From assembly GCF_000472505.1 (NCBI RefSeq), contig NZ_AWZR01000002.1, positions 1 to 64,000 of the forward strand: a DNA stretch of 64,000 bases, written 5' to 3'. Below are positions 34,769-45,988 of this stretch, piece after piece; positions within the stretch are counted from its first letter, which is position 1, and every line of letters begins with the position of its first letter. The notes under the pieces were generated by a model. It ran no database searches, was not told the origin of the DNA, and was given only the letters and a program-made list of their open reading frames with translations. The DNA comes from Luteimonas sp. J29. Lineage in GTDB: Bacteria; Pseudomonadota; Gammaproteobacteria; Xanthomonadales; Xanthomonadaceae. The translations under genes and the position numbers were made by a program.

Positions 34769-36138
34769 GCGGTTGCGGCCCGCCTGGCCGCGAGGTCGGC
34801 CTGCAGCCGCGCCAGCGTCGCGTCGTCCAGCGGATAGGCGCGCATCAGCAGCCCGGCCATCAGCGCCACCACCCCGGGGATCACGGTCAGCAGCAGGATG
34901 ATGCCCAGTCGCGAGGCGTCGGACTGGGCCTGGTTGGCGACGTAGCCCATCGCCGCCAGCACCCAGCCGATGACCGCCGAGGCCAGCGCCCCGCCGAGCT
35001 TCTGCGAGAACGTGGCTGCGGCGAAGGTCATCGCGGTGGCGCGGCGCCCGGTCTTCCACTCGGTGTAGTCGGCGCAGTCGGCGTACATCGAGAATGCCAG
35101 CGGCGACTTCGGCCCGAGCAGCAGGCCGACCAGGGTGTTGAGCACGAGCATGGTCCCGACCTGCTCGCGCGGCACCAGGAACATGGCGCACGAGACGAGC
35201 CCGGCGCCGATCATCAGCCACATCATCGCCGCGCGCTTGTCCAGGAACCGGGTCAGCACCGGGGTCAGGGCCGCGCCCACGGCCAGGCCGACGGAGTACC
35301 AGGTCAGGAAGCGCGGGATCAGTTCGGGCCGCTCGACGTAGTACTTGAGGTAGTACACCAGCGAGCCGCTGCGCATCACGATCGTCACCATGATGACCAG
35401 GGCCAGCACGAACAGCACCAGCCACGGGCGGTTGCGGAGCAGGTCGCCGATGTCCCCGCGGACCGAACTGCGCTGCTGCGGGGGCGGCTGGATCCGCTCG
35501 CGGGTACTGGCGAACACCACCAGGAAGGCCAGGCACGCGACCGCGCCGTATGCCGCCAGGGTCAGCTGCCAGCCCAGCCGGGCGTCGTCGCCACCCAGCG
35601 TCGCCACCAGCTTCAGGGTGAGCGCGTTGACCACGGTCGTGCCGGCGAAGGCGGCGATGAAGCGGAAGCTCACCAGGGTGGTGCGCTGCTGGCTGTCGGC
35701 GGTCATCACCCCGCTCAGCGCCGAGTACGGCATGCTCAGCACGGTGTAGGCCAGCATCATCAGGCTGAAGGTGGCGTAGGCCCAGACCAGCTTGCCGGTG
35801 GGCCCGAAGTCCGGCACGGTCCAGGTCAGCACCCCGGTGAAGGCCAGCGGCAGCGCGCCGGACAGCAGGTAGGGCCGGAACCGGCCCCAGCGGGTGCGGG
35901 TGCGGTCGGCTATTGCCCCGATCAGCGGGTCGGTGACCGCATCGACCAGCTTGGTGACCAGCATCATGGTGCCCACGGCGGCGGCCGCCAGGCCCATGAC
36001 GTCGGTGTAGAAGTACATCAGGAAGGCCGAGATGTTGGCCCAGTACAGGTTGAAGCCGAAGTCGCCGATGCCGTAGCCCGCCTTTTCGCGCAGGGACAGC
36101 ACTTCGCCTGGCCGTGTCTTGCCGCGATCGTCCTGCAT
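34765..36138 (-). CDS. GPH-family sugar:cation symporter (putative cellobionate importer)
   Basis: Inner-membrane transporter of the glycoside-pentoside-hexuronide:cation family (MFS fold), 457 residues, about 12 hydrophobic segments. Family features: N-terminal [45 protein letters not shown] after helix 2, and the [17 protein letters not shown] segment in the C-half. Start ATG at 36138 is preceded by GGGAGGA; an ATG at 36216 would run into the promoter and operator. First gene of the operon, so the likely substrate is the disaccharide handled by the phosphorylase. Confidence 0.88.
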   Translation of the reverse strand: MQDDRGKTRPGEVLSLREKAGYGIGDFGFNLYWANISAFLMYFYTDVMGLAAAAVGTMMLVTKLVDAVTDPLIGAIADRTRTRWGRFRPYLLSGALPLAFTGVLTWTVPDFGPTGKLVWAYATFSLMMLAYTVLSMPYSALSGVMTADSQQRTTLVSFRFIAAFAGTTVVNALTLKLVATLGGDDARLGWQLTLAAYGAVACLAFLVVFASTRERIQPPPQQRSSVRGDIGDLLRNRPWLVLFVLALVIMVTIVMRSGSLVYYLKYYVERPELIPRFLTWYSVGLAVGAALTPVLTRFLDKRAAMMWLMIGAGLVSCAMFLVPREQVGTMLVLNTLVGLLLGPKSPLAFSMYADCADYTEWKTGRRATAMTFAAATFSQKLGGALASAVIGWVLAAMGYVANQAQSDASRLGIILLLTVIPGVVALMAGLLMRAYPLDDATLARLQADLAARRAATA

Positions 36139-36188
36139 GGTCCTCCCGGGGGCCTGGCGCCCGTCTTCGCAGGCATCGCCAGGCCGCA

Positions 36189-36216
36189 GTGATAGCGCTA
36201 CCAAGAGTGCCGGCAA
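36189..36216 (-). promoter_or_regulatory. Promoter of the phosphorylase operon with overlapping LacI-type operator
   Basis: On the minus strand TTGCCG (36216-36211) and TATCAC (36194-36189) with a 16-bp spacer form a candidate promoter. The 14-bp near-palindrome TGGTAGCGCTATCA (36203-36190, one mismatched pair) covers part of the spacer and the -10. It resembles LacI/GalR-family operators, including the TGGTAGCGCTAACA xyl-box described in Xanthomonas. Binding would block the promoter. No LacI-family gene is in the window. Confidence 0.65.
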
Positions 36217-36289
36217 CCGGGACCGAAGGCAAACCCCGGGCGGGTCGGCCCCGGGGACCCGGCCGGCGCCGGGGACCCCGTGTCAAGCC

Positions 36290-36318
36290 TTGTCCGGCCC
36301 TCCCGCGGCCCCTACCCT
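36290..36318 (+). promoter_or_regulatory. dnaE promoter
   Basis: TTGTCC (36290-36295) and TACCCT (36313-36318) with a 17-bp spacer stand 26 bp upstream of the dnaE ATG. This gives dnaE its own promoter, consistent with its separation from rnhB by the inserted operon. Confidence 0.55.
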
Positions 36319-36344
36319 GCCCGGGCCTGCCTGCCGTGGCCACG

Positions 36345-39887
<3,543 letters not shown>

Positions 39888-39957
39888 GCGCGGCCGGCCA
39901 CGTTGCGTCGCCGGCGCACGCGGCCGTGCATCAGCCGGCGCCTGCCCGCCCACCCGA

Positions 39958-40485
39958 TCATCGCGATGCGCGCAGCCGGACGCGCCTCGATCCGGTCGCC
40001 TCGTCCCCGGCCGCCGACCGCGCCCGCTCCAGCGCATGCAGCCATGCCTTTCCGCAGCGGCGCATCGCGTGCACGGTGCGCAGCGCGTCCCAGGCCGAAG
40101 CCAGGTCCCGGGCCAACTCCATGTTGCCCGGCCGGCCGAAGCTGAAGCGCAGCACGACGCCGCCGTGGCCCAGCTTCAGGCCGCCGGAGAAGTAGTACCA
40201 GGGCACCTGCACCGACACGCGCCGCAGCGGCCAGTGGAAGAGCTGCGCACCGGCATGGCCGTGTCCGGCGTCGGCCACACGCCACGGCGACCGCAGCTGG
40301 CGTTCGAGCGTTCGCAGCGCGCGCGGGCCGGCACTGCCCGGCCCGGTGGCGAGGAAGGCGATGCCGTCCCGGTCCAGGACCAGTTCGCCTGGAATGGCCG
40401 ACAGCCCGCGCAGCAGCCAGGCCTCGGTCCGCAGCAGCGGTGCCCGCCCGCCCACGCCTTCGATGCCGACTGCGCCGCCCGACAC
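39958..40485 (-). CDS. Uncharacterised protein, last gene of lipoprotein cluster
   Basis: Not recognised. 175 residues, no signal peptide or membrane helix. The middle (about 20-130) is a run of short beta-like segments (ELVLDRDGIAFLATG, RVSVQVPWYYFSGGLKLG, GVVLRFSFGRPG) followed by a helix (ARDLASAWDALRTVHAM), which looks like a small PH/GRAM-like fold; that is a guess from pattern alone. It starts 9 bp after the upstream lipoprotein stop, so it belongs to that transcript. Convergent with dnaE. Confidence 0.7.
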   Translation of the reverse strand: MSGGAVGIEGVGGRAPLLRTEAWLLRGLSAIPGELVLDRDGIAFLATGPGSAGPRALRTLERQLRSPWRVADAGHGHAGAQLFHWPLRRVSVQVPWYYFSGGLKLGHGGVVLRFSFGRPGNMELARDLASAWDALRTVHAMRRCGKAWLHALERARSAAGDEATGSRRVRLRASR

Positions 40486-40494
40486 CGCGCGGCC

Positions 40495-41466
40495 TCAGCG
40501 GTCGTAGCGCGCGTCAGGCGCGTCGTAGCCCCGGGCGCGCAGATCCCAGACGCCGATGCTGGACGGCGCCTGGAAGTAGTCGACATACGGCGAGGGCTGG
40601 CGGCGGCACAAGCCGTCGTGGAACCCGCCTTCGCAGGTCGCGCGCACCTGGCGCAGCTCCCAGGCCAGCCACCATGCCGGGAACCATGCGTCGCGGTAGC
40701 GCAGCGATGCGCGCACGGCCTGCGCGGCATCGGCATCGAACTGGCCCGCCGGCGCGCGGATGCGCAGCAGGGGACCGCTCTGCGCGTCGCGATGGCGGCC
40801 GCCGGTGGCCGCGCTCTCCACGTCCAGCGCCAGCCATTCGTGCAGGCGCCCGTCGGGGACATCGTGCGCCAGCCACCGCCACGCGCCGCCGCTCGACCAG
40901 CGCCTGCGGGTGGCCGGCATGACCGCTTCGACCTGGCCGGCGTCCACCTGCTCCACCCCATCCCCGGCCGCGGCGCCGCGCTCGAGCCACGACGCCGCGA
41001 CGCGCGCCGGCGCCGGGCCCGCGCCCGCCGGCGGCGTGCCGCCGGATTCGCGCAGCGGCGCCAGCAGCGCGATCTCCGCCCGACCGTCGGGCGAGTGGGC
41101 GCGCCACAGCAGGCACTCTCCCCAGGCCGGGCAGGCCGGCAGAGGGGTCGCGACCAGCCACCCTTCCGGAATCTCGATGCTGCCCAGTTCGACCGGTTGG
41201 CCTGCCCCGGTGATCGACTCGTGCACGGCCACCCGCCCGCGTGCGGCGGTCGCGAATGGCACCGATGCGACGACCGCCGCGTCCGCCGCGACCTGCCAGC
41301 TGCCGGCAAACCGGTCCTGGCCCGGCAGCGCGGCGACGGACGCCGCCGCATCGACCGTCGCAGCGGCGGGCGCGTGGCCGCCGCAGCCGGACAGCAGCCA
41401 GCCGCACAGCCAGACCAACGTCACGCAGGCGCGAAGGCCATGACCACGATCGCGGCAGCCCTCCAT
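40495..41466 (-). CDS. Predicted lipoprotein with degenerate IPxGW module
   Basis: Not recognised as a named family. 323 residues; a lipoprotein signal peptide ends in LSGCGG. The segment GAGQPVELGSIEIPEGW, then Cys and LWRAHSPDGRAEI, follows the same order as the N-terminal module of the two larger lipoproteins in the cluster (GFGQP, IPAGW, Cys, WSAIAPDS), so it looks like a diverged relative. The C-terminal part (RYRDAWFPAWWLAWELRQV, then CEGGFHDGLC) is unique, with a likely disulfide. Its ATG overlaps the upstream stop (ATGA). Confidence 0.78.
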   Translation of the reverse strand: MEGCRDRGHGLRACVTLVWLCGWLLSGCGGHAPAAATVDAAASVAALPGQDRFAGSWQVAADAAVVASVPFATAARGRVAVHESITGAGQPVELGSIEIPEGWLVATPLPACPAWGECLLWRAHSPDGRAEIALLAPLRESGGTPPAGAGPAPARVAASWLERGAAAGDGVEQVDAGQVEAVMPATRRRWSSGGAWRWLAHDVPDGRLHEWLALDVESAATGGRHRDAQSGPLLRIRAPAGQFDADAAQAVRASLRYRDAWFPAWWLAWELRQVRATCEGGFHDGLCRRQPSPYVDYFQAPSSIGVWDLRARGYDAPDARYDR

Positions 41467-42668
41467 CAAGGCATCCGCTCCAGCTCCACGTAGCCGCTCG
41501 GCGGGTCCGGACGCGGATCGTCCGTGCTGTAGGCCCGGCCCGGATCGTGCGTGTCCTGGAACACCCGGCTGCCGCCGTGGATGCTCGACTGCACCGTCGT
41601 CCCGGCCGAGCCGACGTAGGTGTCGTATTCGCCCACCGCCTCCAGGCCGCGCCGGTGGATCGCATCGCTGGTCGCGCTGGTGCTGGCGGCGATGGCGCTG
41701 TAGATGCCGGCGACCTCGCGGCTGTTGCGCATGCGGATGGCGTGGCGGTCGGCCATGCCGCGGGCGTTGATGATCGCCATCTGCCGGCTGTGCCATTCGT
41801 CGATCTGGCGCCGCTGGCCGGAAAAGTAGGCCTGGACGTTGCGCTTGAGCCGCGGCAGGGCCAGGTCCAGCCACTGCGGATCCTGCTCCAGCGTCGTGGC
41901 GACGCGCTCGGCCAGCGCCATGTCGAGCCGCCCGTGCGGCGCCCGGTACGACACGACCGTGCCCGCGCTGCCGTTGCGGTGGCCGCCCAGGCTGACGAAG
42001 CTCACCACCGCCGACAGCACCTCGCGCATCTCGATGCCGTCCTGCTGGAAGGCCAGCAGCACGCTGCCCGCCTCGACCGTGCGGGTCTGGCCCGGTGCCA
42101 GGGCCTCGCCCATCCTGCGCATCTGTTCGTCGCTGCGCTGCTGCGCCAGCCGCGCCCAGTCGGGCTGTTCGACGTAGTCCAGGATCCTGGCGCCGGGACG
42201 CGACTGCTGCGCGGCGGCCTCCAGGAACTCGCGCGCCGTGCGGTGCGACGCCACCGGGCAGGGATCGGTCCGGATCTCGCTGCCGGCCACCTGCCAGGCG
42301 AAGCCCGGCATGACCTCGATGATGCTGACGCTGTCGGGCGCGATCGCCGACCAGCCGGTCTGGACCATGTTGGAGTGGCAGTTGGCGCCATCATTCCAGG
42401 TCACGCCACCGGTGGTCTGCCAGCCGGCCGGCGCCTGCAGGCGCCACGCCGCCACCGGCCGCCCGAAGCCGGCCTGGTCGACGATTTCCGTCGCCACCAG
42501 GCGGCTGGTATCGAGCAGCGGCGGCGGTACGCCGCGGTCCGCGGGCGCGTCCGCCGACACCTGCCGCGACGCATCCGCCTGCGCCGCGTGCGCAGCCCCG
42601 TCCTGCGCCGCGCACGCGGCCAGCGTGGCGCACGCCAGCGCGACTGCCACGACTCCCAGCTGCTTCAT
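41466..42668 (-). CDS. Predicted lipoprotein, paralogue of the 44277-45566 product
   Basis: 400 residues, function unknown. Signal peptide with lipobox LAAC followed by Ala, so probably outer membrane. N-terminal module: AGFGRPVAAWRLQAPAGWQT, GGVTWNDGANC, WSAIAPDSVSIIEVMPGF, then PCPVASHRTAREFLEA. A central helical stretch leads to WHSRQMAIINARGMADRHA and a C-terminal SSIHGGSRVFQDTHDP...YSTDDPRPDPPSGYVEL tail. All of these recur in the second large lipoprotein of the cluster. Start ATG at 42668 has GGGAGA upstream. Ends in ATGA overlap with the next gene. Confidence 0.85.
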   Translation of the reverse strand: MKQLGVVAVALACATLAACAAQDGAAHAAQADASRQVSADAPADRGVPPPLLDTSRLVATEIVDQAGFGRPVAAWRLQAPAGWQTTGGVTWNDGANCHSNMVQTGWSAIAPDSVSIIEVMPGFAWQVAGSEIRTDPCPVASHRTAREFLEAAAQQSRPGARILDYVEQPDWARLAQQRSDEQMRRMGEALAPGQTRTVEAGSVLLAFQQDGIEMREVLSAVVSFVSLGGHRNGSAGTVVSYRAPHGRLDMALAERVATTLEQDPQWLDLALPRLKRNVQAYFSGQRRQIDEWHSRQMAIINARGMADRHAIRMRNSREVAGIYSAIAASTSATSDAIHRRGLEAVGEYDTYVGSAGTTVQSSIHGGSRVFQDTHDPGRAYSTDDPRPDPPSGYVELERMP

Positions 42669-42760
42669 CCCCGGTCTCCCCCGCGGCCGATCGGCCTCAT
42701 GACTGTTCAAGGCGTCGCAACGACGGCGAACCGCCTCACGCGTGCGATGGCCCCGCGCGC

Positions 42761-43540
42761 TCACCACTGGCGCTGGCCGGAAGGCGGCTGCTGCGGCTGC
42801 GCTGCCGGTCCACCCGCGCCCTGCAGCGGCAGGCCCGCCTGCTGCCAGGCCTCGATGCCGCCGCGGTACCAGGCGACGTTGCGGTAGCCGAGCTTCATCG
42901 CGCGCAGCGCCGCGTTGTACGAGCTCCAGCACTGCACGCCGCCGCAGTAGGTCACCAGCAGGCGCGAGGTGTCGCCGCCGGTGACCTGGGCCAGGTACTG
43001 GCCGTAGCCCTGCTGCACCTCGTCGCTGAAGCCGCCGCCCTGGGCCGCGGGCACGACCGGGACGGCGCCCGGGATGAGCTGCGGGCCGCCGAGGACGTCG
43101 AGCAGCACCACCGGCTGCCCGCCCTGCAGCAGCTGCACCAGCTGCTGGGTCGCGATCACGCGGCCGCCCGGGATCGACGTCGGCGTCGGCCCGTGCAGCT
43201 GCTGGGTCGGCCGCAGCTGGCTGGTCGGCGCCACGCCGAAATCCTGTCCTTCGCTGGACGCGCTCGCCATCGGCGCCGGCATTGCGCTCTGGTTGCTGTA
43301 GGGCTGGTCGCTGTAGGGCGCCTGCTGCGGCTGCGGCCGGTATTGCTGCGGCTGCTGCGGGTACTGCTGCGGCGGCTGCGAATACTGCTGCGGCTGCTGC
43401 GGGTACTGCTGTTGCTGCTGCGGGTATTGCTGCCCCCGGGACTGGCCGAAGGAATCCTGCGCGCCCGCCGCGCCTGCGGCCAGCAGCAGCATCGGGGACA
43501 GGACGAGGCCCAGCCGGCGGATGCGGTGGATGTGGTTCAT
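42761..43540 (-). CDS. Secreted rhodanese-domain protein with Gln/Tyr/Pro repeats
   Basis: 259 residues. A signal peptide (ends near AAGAQ) is followed by a low-complexity region of roughly 7-residue units such as YPQQPQQ and YSQPPQQ (about 35-75), a Ser/Thr-rich linker, and a C-terminal rhodanese-like domain (about 125-240). The active-site loop is YCGGVQCWSSYNAA, with two Cys and a CW pair, then LGYRNVAWYRGGIEAWQQAGLPL. This resembles the secreted rhodanese-like CxxCW-motif proteins linked to PQQ-dependent catabolism, but the Cys spacing is CX4CW here and no PQQ genes are near. Sulfur-transfer activity is unproven. Confidence 0.82.
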   Translation of the reverse strand: MNHIHRIRRLGLVLSPMLLLAAGAAGAQDSFGQSRGQQYPQQQQQYPQQPQQYSQPPQQYPQQPQQYRPQPQQAPYSDQPYSNQSAMPAPMASASSEGQDFGVAPTSQLRPTQQLHGPTPTSIPGGRVIATQQLVQLLQGGQPVVLLDVLGGPQLIPGAVPVVPAAQGGGFSDEVQQGYGQYLAQVTGGDTSRLLVTYCGGVQCWSSYNAALRAMKLGYRNVAWYRGGIEAWQQAGLPLQGAGGPAAQPQQPPSGQRQW

Positions 43541-43638
43541 GGGTGACTCCTTTCGGTGCCCGCAAGGGGCGTGATGGCGGATGCATGAAGGCGGCGACTC
43601 CGCGCCGGCGCGGGCGGCGCGCCCGCGCGGTCGGCGCG

Positions 43639-44184
43639 TCATCGCAGGCCGTTCTCCGAGCGGATCGAATCGATGATCGACTGGTGGTCCCGCTGCGCCT
43701 GCGACTCCGCTTCCGGATAGCGCCGCTCCAGCTCCTGCTGGCTGGGCTGCTGCGGAGCCTGGCCCTGGCCGGACTGCTGCGGCATGACCGGGTCCACACC
43801 GCTGTACCGGGCCTGCGGGGCGTAGGGATCGGGATATCCCGCCGGCTGCGCCGCGTGGGCCTCGGGAAACGCCTGCGCGCCCTGTGCCGGAGGCTGCTGC
43901 TGCGGGTGGTAGCCCTGCGCAGGCTGGCCCTGCGGATACTCCTGCGCATACGGATCCCGGGCGTACTGGCCCTGCGCGTACTGGCCCTGCGGATAGCCGC
44001 CCTGCTGCGCGCCCGCGGCGACGCCCGGCGCGCCGGCCTGCACCATCCCCGCGCCCGGCCCGGGGAACGCATCCTGCGCGCCGCCTGCCGTCGCGGCCGC
44101 GCCGCCGTCGCTGCCGCACGCGGCCAGCAGCAGCGTGCAGGCCACCGCCAGCGCATCTCGCGCGCGTATCGGAATTCGATTCAT
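43639..44184 (-). CDS. Small predicted lipoprotein rich in Gln, Gly, Tyr and Pro
   Basis: 181 residues, not recognised. Lipobox LAAC followed by Gly. After an Ala/Gly stretch there are tandem QG-QYA/QYP units (about 58-95, for example YPQGQYAQGQYARDPYAQ), and a short charged C-terminal helix (QELERRYPEAESQAQRDHQS) that may be the structured part. The composition parallels the repeat region of the adjacent secreted rhodanese. Lies between the first large lipoprotein and the rhodanese on the same strand, spacing about 95 bp each side. Confidence 0.78.
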   Translation of the reverse strand: MNRIPIRARDALAVACTLLLAACGSDGGAAATAGGAQDAFPGPGAGMVQAGAPGVAAGAQQGGYPQGQYAQGQYARDPYAQEYPQGQPAQGYHPQQQPPAQGAQAFPEAHAAQPAGYPDPYAPQARYSGVDPVMPQQSGQGQAPQQPSQQELERRYPEAESQAQRDHQSIIDSIRSENGLR

Positions 44185-44276
44185 GGTGTGTCTCCATGGA
44201 AGCGCGGCGCGGGCGGCCGGATGGCGGCGGCCAGGCGAGCAGCGCGGTGTGGATGGGCGGATGGGCGTTGCGCCGC

Positions 44277-45566
44277 TCAGGGTTCGCGCTGCAGCTCGAC
44301 GTAGCCCGACGGCGGGTTCGGGTACGGCGCGCTGGTGCTGTACGCGTTGTTCGGGTTGCTCGTGTCCTGGAACACCTGGTTGCCGCCGTGGATGCTCGAG
44401 CTCACGCGGCCGCCGTCGACGCCGGTGTAGTTGTTGACCTCGTTGATCGCGGCCACCGCCCGCTGCTGCATGCGGTCGCTGGTGTCGGAGGTGTTGCGGG
44501 CGATGCCGCTGTAGATGTCGGCGACCTGCTGGTTGCCGCGCATGCGCTCCGCGTGCCGGTCGGCCGCGCCCTTGGCGTTGATGATCGCCATCTGCCGGTT
44601 GTGCCAGTCGTTGATGGCCGCGCTCTGCGCGCTGCCGATGCGCTGGATGTTGGCCATGCTGCGCTGCTTCATCGCCTCCATCCAGCGCGGATCGGGCTGC
44701 ATGCTGTTGGCGATGCGCTCGGTGAGCGAGAAGTCGAGGCGGCCGTTGGGCGCGCGCGCGGCATGGATCAGCCCGGTGCCGCCGACCAGGTTGCCCTGCG
44801 CCTGGCTGAAGGTCACCGCGGCGGTGAACATCTCGCGCATGTCCACGCCGTCCTTCTCGTAGGCCACCAGCAGGCGGCCGGCGTCGGGCCTGACCTGGGC
44901 CTGCGCGCCGCCCTGGCCCTGCGCCATCTGCGCCATCTTCTGTTCGACCTCGGGCATGCGCTGGTAGTCCAGCACCCGCGCGCCGGGACGCGCGCGCTGC
45001 ACGGTGGCCTCGAGCAGTTCGCGGGTGGAGCGGTACGGCGCCGAAGGACAGGGATTGAACTGGACCTCGGTGCCGGCGACCTGCCAGTTGAACCCGGGCA
45101 TGATCTCCAGCGCGGTGAGGCTGTCGGGCGCGATCGCCGACCAGGTGATCTGCAGCTGGTTGGCCACGCAGCTGCTGGAGTCGTTCCAGCCGACGCCGCC
45201 GACGGTCTGCCAGCCGGCCGGGATCTCGACCGTCGCGGCCACCATCGGCTGGCCGAAGCCGGCGCTGTCCATGATCCGCACCTGCTGCAGCTGGTCGGTC
45301 CGCAGCGCCGGCAGCCCGCCCGCCGCGGCGCCCTGCGCCCCTGCGGGCGCGGCAGCCGCGTTGCCCGACGGCCCCTCGGCCTGCTGCATCTCCGGCGGCA
45401 GCGGCACGGCCGGACCGTCCTGGTCGCCCTGGCCGACCGGCCCTTGCGGCCAACCGCCGCCGTAGCCGCCCTGGGCGGGCGTAGGCGCCGTTCCACCACT
45501 GCAGGCGGCCAGGGCCGCCGACAACACCACGCCCGTCAGGGCCGGAACCAGGTTGCGCTGTCGCAT
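44277..45566 (-). CDS. Predicted lipoprotein, first gene of the cluster, paralogue of the 41466-42668 product
   Basis: 429 residues, function unknown. Lipobox LAAC followed by Ser. A Gly/Gln/Pro/Ala-rich linker (about 25-90) precedes the shared module: AGFGQPMVAATVEIPAGWQT, GGVGWNDSSSC, WSAIAPDSLTALEIMPGF, then PCPSAPYRSTRELLEA and RPGARVLDY. The second shared block is WHNRQMAIINAKGAADRHA with helical IYSGIARNTSDTSD and the tail SSIHGGNQVFQDTSNP...YSTSAPYPNPPSGYVEL. By eye the two paralogues agree over most of this length. The ECF sigma gene upstream has the same orientation. Confidence 0.87.
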   Translation of the reverse strand: MRQRNLVPALTGVVLSAALAACSGGTAPTPAQGGYGGGWPQGPVGQGDQDGPAVPLPPEMQQAEGPSGNAAAAPAGAQGAAAGGLPALRTDQLQQVRIMDSAGFGQPMVAATVEIPAGWQTVGGVGWNDSSSCVANQLQITWSAIAPDSLTALEIMPGFNWQVAGTEVQFNPCPSAPYRSTRELLEATVQRARPGARVLDYQRMPEVEQKMAQMAQGQGGAQAQVRPDAGRLLVAYEKDGVDMREMFTAAVTFSQAQGNLVGGTGLIHAARAPNGRLDFSLTERIANSMQPDPRWMEAMKQRSMANIQRIGSAQSAAINDWHNRQMAIINAKGAADRHAERMRGNQQVADIYSGIARNTSDTSDRMQQRAVAAINEVNNYTGVDGGRVSSSIHGGNQVFQDTSNPNNAYSTSAPYPNPPSGYVELQREP

Positions 45567-45725
45567 GTCGTGTCCCCGGGGCGGAATGCCCTCTCCACCC
45601 CGGAAGGCGCAGGAGGCGGGGAAACCGGCTCACCGTGCAGGGCGATGGATCGCGTGAGCCGGAATGGCGCCGTCCTGCGCCTACCAGCAGGACGACCTGG
45701 CCGGCGCCGGGGACGGGGGACAGGC
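45567..45725. other. Spacer upstream of lipoprotein cluster
   Basis: Presumed promoter region of the six-gene cluster on the minus strand. I find no sigma-70 promoter with both elements; that would fit an alternative sigma factor, but the absence is weak evidence. Confidence 0.3.
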
Positions 45726-45947
45726 ATGGGCATCACCGCGGACATCGACGACCTCGACCCGGCCTCCAGCCGGCGGGTGCTGTACGCGCGCATCGCGGCC
45801 ACCGCGTGCGACGCCGATATCCGCCGCGCGGAGCGACTGCTGCTGCGCGGGCTCGAACGCGGCTGGTCCGGCGCGGCGACCGCTCGGCTGCTGCAGCGAC
45901 TGCTGCTCCGGTCGCGGGCGCAGGCGCCGGCGGAGCGGACATCGTGA
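45726..45947 (+). CDS. Possible small protein between lipoprotein cluster and ECF sigma gene
   Basis: 73-codon frame with ATG at 45726 and a GGGGGA stretch 7-12 nt upstream. About 92% of third positions are G or C, as in the neighbouring genes, which supports real coding. The product is mostly helical (RRVLYARIAATACDADI, then Leu/Arg-rich LLLRGLERGWSGAATARLL) with no signal peptide. It lies opposite in strand to both flanking genes. Unknown function; could be a spurious frame, since GC-rich DNA opens many frames. Confidence 0.45.
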   Translation: MGITADIDDLDPASSRRVLYARIAATACDADIRRAERLLLRGLERGWSGAATARLLQRLLLRSRAQAPAERTS

Positions 45948-45988
45948 GCGCGGGACGCAGCGACTACCAGCGCCTGCGCGAGGCGTGG

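Noticed and set aside
43380..43440. CRISPR-like short repeats in the Gln-rich stretch
   Set aside because: They are in-frame codon repeats within the rhodanese gene, without unique spacers or cas genes.
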